Shown: one piece after another, positions 60,101 to 64,000 of the stretch
How the letters are laid out: each line of letters starts with the position of its first letter
Numbering within the stretch: position 1 is the first letter of the stretch
NCBI GenBank assembly: GCA_916700875.1
Contig: CAKAKS010000034.1
Coordinates: 11,676,195-11,740,194 of the forward strand
DNA from: Sebastes aleutianus
Taxonomy: Eukaryota; Chordata; Actinopteri; Perciformes; Sebastidae
Reading direction: 5' to 3'
DNA: 64,000 bases
The notes under the pieces: model-generated
Databases searched by the model: none
What the model was told of the DNA's origin: nothing
What the model saw: only the letters and a program-made list of their open reading frames with translations
Made by a program: the position numbers and the translations under genes

Positions 60101-61567
60101 GCACCGAGGAGGCTAACGTGCCACCTCTAGCTGAAGGAAGCAAGTCGAAAAAGGAGGGCAGAGCTTTGGGTGATTTCAACTCGCTCATCTCCAGTCCGCG
60201 GCTGGGAGGAAGGGACAAGAAGAAGCTGAAGGGACAGAAAGAGCAGCAGTTGAAGGCCAAGAAGCTGAGCAAGGGCACTGCCAATAGTGAGTTCCAAGAC
60301 AGTTCAGAAAGCGAGCCAGAGCTGTTCATCAGCGGGGATGAGCTGCTCAATCAGTGCCAGAGCGGTAAGAAGGGCTGGAAGAGTAAGAGGAACTTGAGGG
60401 CTGCCAGCGAACTGGACGAGATCAAGTGTCGAAAGGCCGAGAAGGAGGACCGAGGGCTGGGCAGCCAGGGGTTTGTGTACGTCATGGCCAACAAGCAGCC
60501 GCTGTGGAATGAAGCCACGCAGGTCTACCAGCTGGACTTCGGTGGGCGCGTCACACAGGAGTCTGCCAAGAACTTTCAAATTGAACTGGAGGGCAGACAG
60601 GTAAGAGAGCTCAAGAAATATCACTCACTGCATGTTATCTGTATACTGAAAGGATCATTAAAAATATTCAAACGTTATTGATTTGAGCTAGGGCTGTCAA
60701 AAGTTAATGGGATAATAACACGTTAACACAAATTCGCTTTTAACAACACTAATTTCTTTCCCATTAACTTGCGATTTTTAGGTCAGTTTTAAAGCTAGAG
60801 AGGATACTGCCATTATGTAAAACTAGAAAACCTAAGGAATCCATTGGTACCAATCATGTCATACTAGCTTGTCGTGAAGGAGGTTAAATAACACTCCAAA
60901 CTTACACTACATTTTGGCGAGGAAAAACTGCCATGGCTATATTCAAAGGGGTCCCTTGACCTCTGACTTCAAGATATGTGAATGAAAATAGGTTCTATGG
61001 GTAACCACGGGTCTCCCCTTTACAGACATGCTCACTTTATGATAATCACATGCAGTCAAGTCAGCACACTGACAGCTGTTGCTGCCTGTTGGCCTTGAAT
61101 TTGCCATGTTATGATTTGAGCATATTTGTTATGCTAAATGCAGTACCTGTGAGGGTTTCTGGACAATATTTGTCATTGTTTTGTGTTCTTAATTGATTTG
61201 TATTTGCATAAAGCAAGCGTAGTTGTCCAGTCCCATGTTGATAAGAGTATTAAATACTTGACAAATCTCCCTTTAAGGTACATTTTGAACAGATAAAAAA
61301 TGTGCAATTAATTGTGATTAATCATGGACAATCATGCGATTAATCAGGATTAAATATTTTACGATTGACAGCCCTAATTTGAAATACTGTGTGCAGAAGG
61401 ACCTGGTGTTAATGATGGTACCTTCCATACTTTTTTGTTTTTCTACACAGGTCATGCAGTTTGGCAGGATTGATGGCAATGCCTACATCCTGGACTTCCA
61501 GTATCCCTTCTCTGCTGTGCAGGCCTTCGCAGTGGCTTTAGCCAATGTTACACAACGCCTCAAATGA
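33191..61567 (+). CDS. tulp4: Tubby-like protein 4 (WD40, SOCS-box and split tubby domain)
   Basis: Thirteen coding exons, all phases checked: 33191-33442, 45952-46080, 47585-47746, 48221-48401, 52765-52872, 53051-53217, 53787-54011, 54255-54489, 55661-55805, 56449-56593, 56910-57003, 57131-60600, 61451-61567; 1809 codons against about 1543 in human. The start MFAAVEHGPVLCSDSNILCL matches human TULP4 almost exactly. WD40-type repeats fill the first ~360 residues, a SOCS-box-like segment follows (LQLLCQQGI, then SRLCSYVTTAFVPTIK), then the first half of the tubby domain (NYLAQVTSNIWGTKFKIVGL). Its C-terminal half (FVYVMANKQPLWNEATQVYQ to VTQRLK) is over 1000 residues later, as in human. The extra length is mostly exon 12: a Gln/His tract at residues ~772-918, poly-Ala at ~58308-58380 and 16 prolines at ~59909-59956. 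The role is a presumed Cullin-RING ligase adaptor. The human DGPAAYPIP segment before VQ.(I/L)KPLL is absent from this model. The protein could be tulp4a or tulp4b. Confidence 0.95.
33540..33775. repeat. Partial GTTGCAGC-family repeat in tulp4 coding intron 1
   Basis: It shares AAAGATATGCAGTTTGCTGT, AAACCAGAAAATATTCACAT and GATTAATCGATTATCAAAAT with the copy at 11007, and ends GCTGCAGCTCTAA. The 5' part is lost. Confidence 0.65.
35380..35471. repeat. hAT-like element end (fragment)
   Basis: GAAGCTTCAAATACCTTTGA, CGAAGCTTCGAAGCCC and the terminus TATTTGGAACAGCCCTA resemble the end of fish hAT elements that start TAGGGCTGTTCC. A related CTTCGAAACTTCGACC occurs at about 35144. The opposite end is not clear. 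Confidence 0.5.
35565..35783 (+). mobile_element. Short MITE, copy in + orientation
   Basis: Contains TACCGCATTGCACTGTGGGA, TTTGCATACTATTTGTTTCA and GAATGGAATTTAGGACACAA. An inverted relative is at about 37388-37610 (ATGGTTGCATCCGAAATTCC, CCACAATGCAATGCGGTAGG). No coding sequence. Confidence 0.6.
37388..37610 (-). mobile_element. Short MITE, inverted copy of the 35565 element
   Basis: Reverse-complement correspondence with 35565-35783 is clear at both ends and in the middle (TACTAAAATGCTATTAGTAC; TTAGTATGAAACCAATGG). The two copies are 1.6 kb apart in opposite orientation in the same intron. Confidence 0.6.
37616..37872 (-). mobile_element. Truncated copy of the element at 60689, inverted
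   Basis: It shares GGCCATGTCAGTTTTCCTCG, ACAAGCTAGTATGACATGGT and CTTAGGTTTTTCTAGTTTCA (as reverse complement) with 60689-61376 and ends GTGACAGCCCTA. A further partial copy is at about 41565-41811. Confidence 0.7.
39195..39430 (+). repeat. Interspersed repeat, first copy (relative at 48793)
   Basis: It shares with the 48793 copy TACTTTCC.CAAGGACGG, CTCAAAGCTCC.CAAA, GTCCGCGTAGT and TG(A/G)TGTGACGTCACTTT followed by GTG.GGACACTCG. It embeds a perfect TGACGTCA-type palindrome near its 3' side. Confidence 0.65.
41565..41811 (-). mobile_element. Truncated copy of the element at 60689, inverted
   Basis: It contains ATGGCCATGCCAGGTTTTCC, TAGCGTTATTTAGCCATC and AGTCGCAAGTTGCGTTAATG and ends TTTGACAGCCCTA, the same terminus as the full-length copy. 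About two thirds of the element is missing. Confidence 0.65.
44068..44626. mobile_element. 559 bp MITE with TTAA target sites, interrupted by a second element
   Basis: Perfect inverted ends AGCTAGGGTTGGTAAT (from 44068) and ATTACCAACCCTAGCT (to 44626) are flanked on both sides by TTAA (44064-44067 and 44627-44630), the target site used by piggyBac-type transposases. It has no coding sequence. A hAT-like fragment begins at 44152 inside it. Confidence 0.8.
44152..44337. mobile_element. hAT-like element nested in the TTAA element
   Basis: It starts TAGGGCTGCACAATTAATCG and contains CAATTTTCAAATCACGGAGG, TTAAAGGTGAAATGTG and GGTGTCCTGGCCTAAACATC, inverted relatives of the 6162-6492 element. The right boundary is uncertain. 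Confidence 0.6.
47176..47400. repeat. hAT-like repeat fragment in tulp4 intron 2
   Basis: It begins AGGGCTGCAACTAATGATTA and contains TTGTCTTGTCCGGGAAACAG, ACCCAAAGATATTAAATG and AAAAATTATTGATAAATTGA. A relative lies at about 52230-52450 (TTGTTTTGTCCAACCAACAC, AACCTAAAGATGCACGGTTT). Confidence 0.65.
48793..49103 (+). repeat. Interspersed repeat, second copy (relative at 39195)
   Basis: The longer copy of the pair runs from CAAGCCTTGGTTGTACTTTC to GCATAAATCACACTTTAGTC and holds GGTGTGACGTCACTTTAGCT. The ends are inverted-like (AAGCCTTGGTTGTACTTT against AAATCACACTTTAG is weak), so the class is uncertain. Confidence 0.6.
52230..52450. repeat. hAT-like repeat fragment in tulp4 intron 4
   Basis: It shares TTGTTTTGTCC, TCACAATTGAGAAGCTGGAA and GACCAATCGATTCATTGACT with the GTTGCAGC family and ends ATTGATTCAGCCCTT. 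Confidence 0.55.
56652..56692 (+). repeat. (TAA)n microsatellite in tulp4 intron 10
   Basis: About 13 TAA/CAT-type triplets lie some 60 bp after the exon 10 donor. Read-through would encode a run of Asn, but the region is intronic. Confidence 0.9.
57608..58040 (+). repeat. CAA/CAG/CAC/CAT-rich tract encoding the tulp4 Gln/His stretch
   Basis: About 430 bp of mixed CAR and CAY codons with interspersed CTC, CTT and ATT (Leu/Ile) and ATG. CAA and CAG alternate irregularly and no pure CAG run exceeds a few units, so it is a mature interrupted repeat. It translates in frame within exon 12. The long antisense frames across it are artefacts of the repeat. Confidence 0.95.
60689..61376. mobile_element. 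Full-length 688 bp hAT-type MITE in tulp4 intron 12
   Basis: The left end is TAGGGCTGTC and the right end GACAGCCCTA, a perfect 10 bp inverted pair. Flanks are ATTTGAGC (60681-60688) and ATTTGAAA (61377-61384), an 8 bp duplication with two differences. It includes CATGTCATACTAGCTTGTCG and CACGGGTCTCCCCTTTACAG. It occupies most of the 850 bp intron. Partial copies are at 37616 and 41565. Confidence 0.88.
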
Positions 61568-63750
61568 GATGTCCCCTCCCTACTTACCCTGAGTTATATC
61601 TGGGATTTAAATGCAATCTGTTGAAGGGGCACAGTTGTTTCATTTGAGATTAATAAACTTTTGATTTTTGGAGAGAAGACTTAAATCAGCCCTGGTCATA
61701 GAGAGAGATACAATCATGCTGCACTACACAATGCTGCCACTAGAGTTGGTGCAATAAGCATTGGCTGCATTCGCCAAGGACGCCCTCAGATTTGCTCCGT
61801 TTGGCAGTCAGTGGCACCTTGCAGTGCATGTAGGGCCAAAGAGCTGAGCTTTGGTAATCATCATGCAAATAAATGCTGCTTTAGCTAGAAGAAGCTTGTA
61901 GACGTGATAACCGATCGGTTAACTGAGAGAGAGAGGGATGTCGAGGTGCAGTTTTCAAAAGAAGCAGCAGTAATACTTGAAAACCACACTCTGGAGATCA
62001 CAGTTGTTGTTTTGTTTTTTTCCCCAAAGCGCACAGGTACTACTGGGCACTGAAATCCATTGCTGTACAAACTTCAGTGAAACAGTTACCACTTTATTAT
62101 ACTGCTTTTGCTTTTAGGATTTTATTAAATGACTAAACATTGTGGAGGGTAGGAGGGTCTTTTTGTTTTTGCTCTCTGCCATTCCTTTTGTTACTATCTC
62201 AGTCTATCTCGGCTGGAATTGAGGCTTAGATATATGCATCATTTAGGAGCACTACTAAGAGGTCACACTTTTCACTGTAGTCAAAGGTGTGTCACTGTTC
62301 AACACTTGGGGAGGTCAACGAGTAGATGAGGCGAACTGCAGTCTTTTCCACATAGTTTCCTGGGACTTTGAAGGAAGAAGGAATGTTACTCTGCTACATG
62401 GATTAATTTATATGTACATTTTGTTCTTTATCTATTCAGATATGAATTTTAACATTATTGTCATTGTTTGTGATATACAATCTTCATACCCTGTCAACAT
62501 GGTTTTCAACTTACCTGCTTTATTTGGGAGAACCGGTGGCTGAATATCGCTGTGGAGTAATTCAGGTGGGAGGGTGTGTACTGAATAGCTTTGACTGATA
62601 TATCCTGTACTTAGTGAAATATCTACATAATGGTGACACGGGCGCTGAAGAAGTCGCCACGGCCTGGATCGAACAACTCTGGCATGAAGTGATTTGTCAC
62701 CTGCTGTCACTTCTGTGAAGTGAATGTGTAGTTGGGGGTGGAGTCTGCTCTTTAAGAACCACACTAAACATGTAAGCAAGGTACAGGAAATATTTTTGTA
62801 TATTTCACCTATGCCATTTCATACTCTTTTCAGAAGTCATGTAAATACATATCAGTCATATGTAAATGTTGTAAAAGAGACTCGGGTGACTTTGACAGAT
62901 GTCTGTTTACACCTGTCTCCACTGTGTTTTAAGTGTAATTTCAGGTGTGGAGCGACGCTGTAGTACTGTTTTTAAATCGACAGCTACAACCACAACAAAA
63001 ACAGTTAAGCTGAAATCATTGTCACTGAAGTCTTTGAAGTCAGAACTCCAATGAAGGATGAAGCTATTGTTCATTTAGTAAGCTGACACTGAAATCTGAA
63101 AAGCTGTTTTTTTTTTTCTTTCTTTCTTTCAGACTGTCAAGCTTGTATTTGTGTTGAACTAAAGGACACAGAGCAGGGCCAGCTGATAGGAGTACATTGC
63201 AAATATAAATAAATAGGTTTATCTGTATGAGATGGTAGCCAAAATCATTAAAAAAGGTAGTAATATTAGGTGTGATTAGGGTCACCTCTATTTTGTGCCA
63301 AAATATGCATTTGCTAAAATTTATAGTTGGAAAATAGGCCTAGAGGGAAGTGTAACTTAATTCTTGAAATAGAAAACCAGCTCTGTTTTGGTCTCTGAAT
63401 TGATGAGATTATTAAATTCTTTAGTGTGATCTTTATGATCACAACAAGATGCATGTCTGTCAGATCGGGGGTCGTAGGGAAGATTAAAAAAATGTATGAT
63501 CCTAAAAAATGAAAAGAACGCGAGCATGTCATAAAGAAAATATCCATATTTTTGTGTTAGTTGTGCAATATTTTCTTAGGGGGAAAACAATCCTTTGTCA
63601 TCACTTTTGACCACAGTTTGATACCATTTCTTTTTAGTTCAGCATCTCCGTTGCTGGTCTGTACATTTTATTTATGAGATTATTTCCTGAAGGAGATATA
63701 GTATCTATACATACTGTATATTGTGGAGTTTTCTGAACATTTCTTTGTGT
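61568..63750 (+). other. tulp4 3' UTR
   Basis: No frame beyond the TGA at 61565-61567 looks coding. Candidate polyadenylation signals AATAAA lie at 61652-61657, 61867-61872 and 63208-63213. Human TULP4 has a long 3' UTR, so the later signals may be used. The region has no repeat I recognise; a G-run is at about 63802-63817. Confidence 0.5.
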
Positions 63751-64000
63751 TGATAAAAATTTGTAACCCAAATTGTGAGATGGGAAGATGAGGGGTTGGG
63801 TCGGGGGGGGCGGGGGTTTGGAAACGGGCAAATTCTTCTGTGTTTTGTGAAGTTTGCATTGGATGGAAAAGATGTGAATGAGTAAGTGCCCAGTTTAGTG
63901 TAGTTGGTAGACTAGTTATGTAGAGTGTAACTGTCAAGTCAAGGTGTGTCTGTATTCAACTGTGCAGTCTACCAATCCCATCAGTGTTAAATCTATTATC
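63751..64000. other. Terminal stretch with no recognised feature
   Basis: A poly-G/GGGGGCGGGGG tract at 63802-63817 is the only distinctive feature. No exon or repeat family is recognised up to the window end. Confidence 0.4.

Noticed and set aside
59438..60624. Several 90-111 codon minus-strand frames over tulp4 exon 12
   Set aside because: They are opposite a well-supported coding frame and have no recognisable domain.
1..64000. CRISPR array, bacterial operon, phage or plasmid features, tRNA or rRNA genes
   Set aside because: I looked for regularly spaced direct repeats with unique spacers and for tRNA/rRNA signatures and found none. The repeats present are contiguous tandem units or dispersed transposons in a vertebrate setting.

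Overview
This is vertebrate nuclear DNA and almost certainly a teleost fish. Every gene is split by GT-AG introns, except one intronless bHLH gene. There are no bacterial-style operons. Introns and intergenic DNA are full of short non-autonomous hAT-like elements, LINE tails and microsatellites of the kind common in fish. Species cannot be assigned. Gene identities below come from remembered human and fish proteins and from exon phases checked by hand, not from a database search.

Layout, left to right. (1) 1-1256, minus strand: the first two coding exons of ppil6, whose cyclophilin exons are not visible. (2) 1929-10877, plus: the complete Holliday-junction resolvase gene gen1 (13 coding exons, 908 codons), head-to-head with ppil6 across a 672 bp shared promoter that carries a tandem duplication. 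A ~1.6 kb palindromic transposon sits in gen1 intron 1. (3) 14050-14496, plus: msgn1 (mesogenin 1, bHLH, one exon) with a TATA box and Tcf/T-box-like sites. (4) 15798-16636: a complete hAT-type element with an exact 8 bp target-site duplication. (5) 19124-21411, plus: a five-exon gene for a small RGG/Pro-rich protein I cannot name. (6) 26073-28372, minus: mrps10 (mitochondrial ribosomal protein S10, 7 coding exons, 200 codons). (7) 29.4-61.6 kb, plus: tulp4 (tubby-like protein 4), divergent from mrps10, with a long 5' non-coding region, 13 coding exons, 1809 codons and a long 3' UTR. Its exon 12 (3.47 kb) encodes a ~145-residue Gln/His tract, a poly-Ala stretch and a 16-Pro run, all inside the large insertion that splits the tubby domain.

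The genes do not form one pathway. They cover ciliary proline isomerase biology (ppil6), DNA repair (gen1), presomitic mesoderm specification (msgn1), probable RNA binding (RGG protein), mitochondrial translation (mrps10) and a WD40/SOCS-box/tubby candidate ubiquitin-ligase adaptor (tulp4). The gen1-msgn1 adjacency matches human chromosome 2p24. I recall ppil6, mrps10 and tulp4 as human chromosome 6 genes.

I found no convincing new multi-gene system. The observations most worth following are the tulp4 Gln/His expansion, the duplicated X-box-like motifs in the ppil6/gen1 promoter, short motifs kept in the gen1 tail, the unnamed RGG gene, and several transposons with readable boundaries, including one nested in another.
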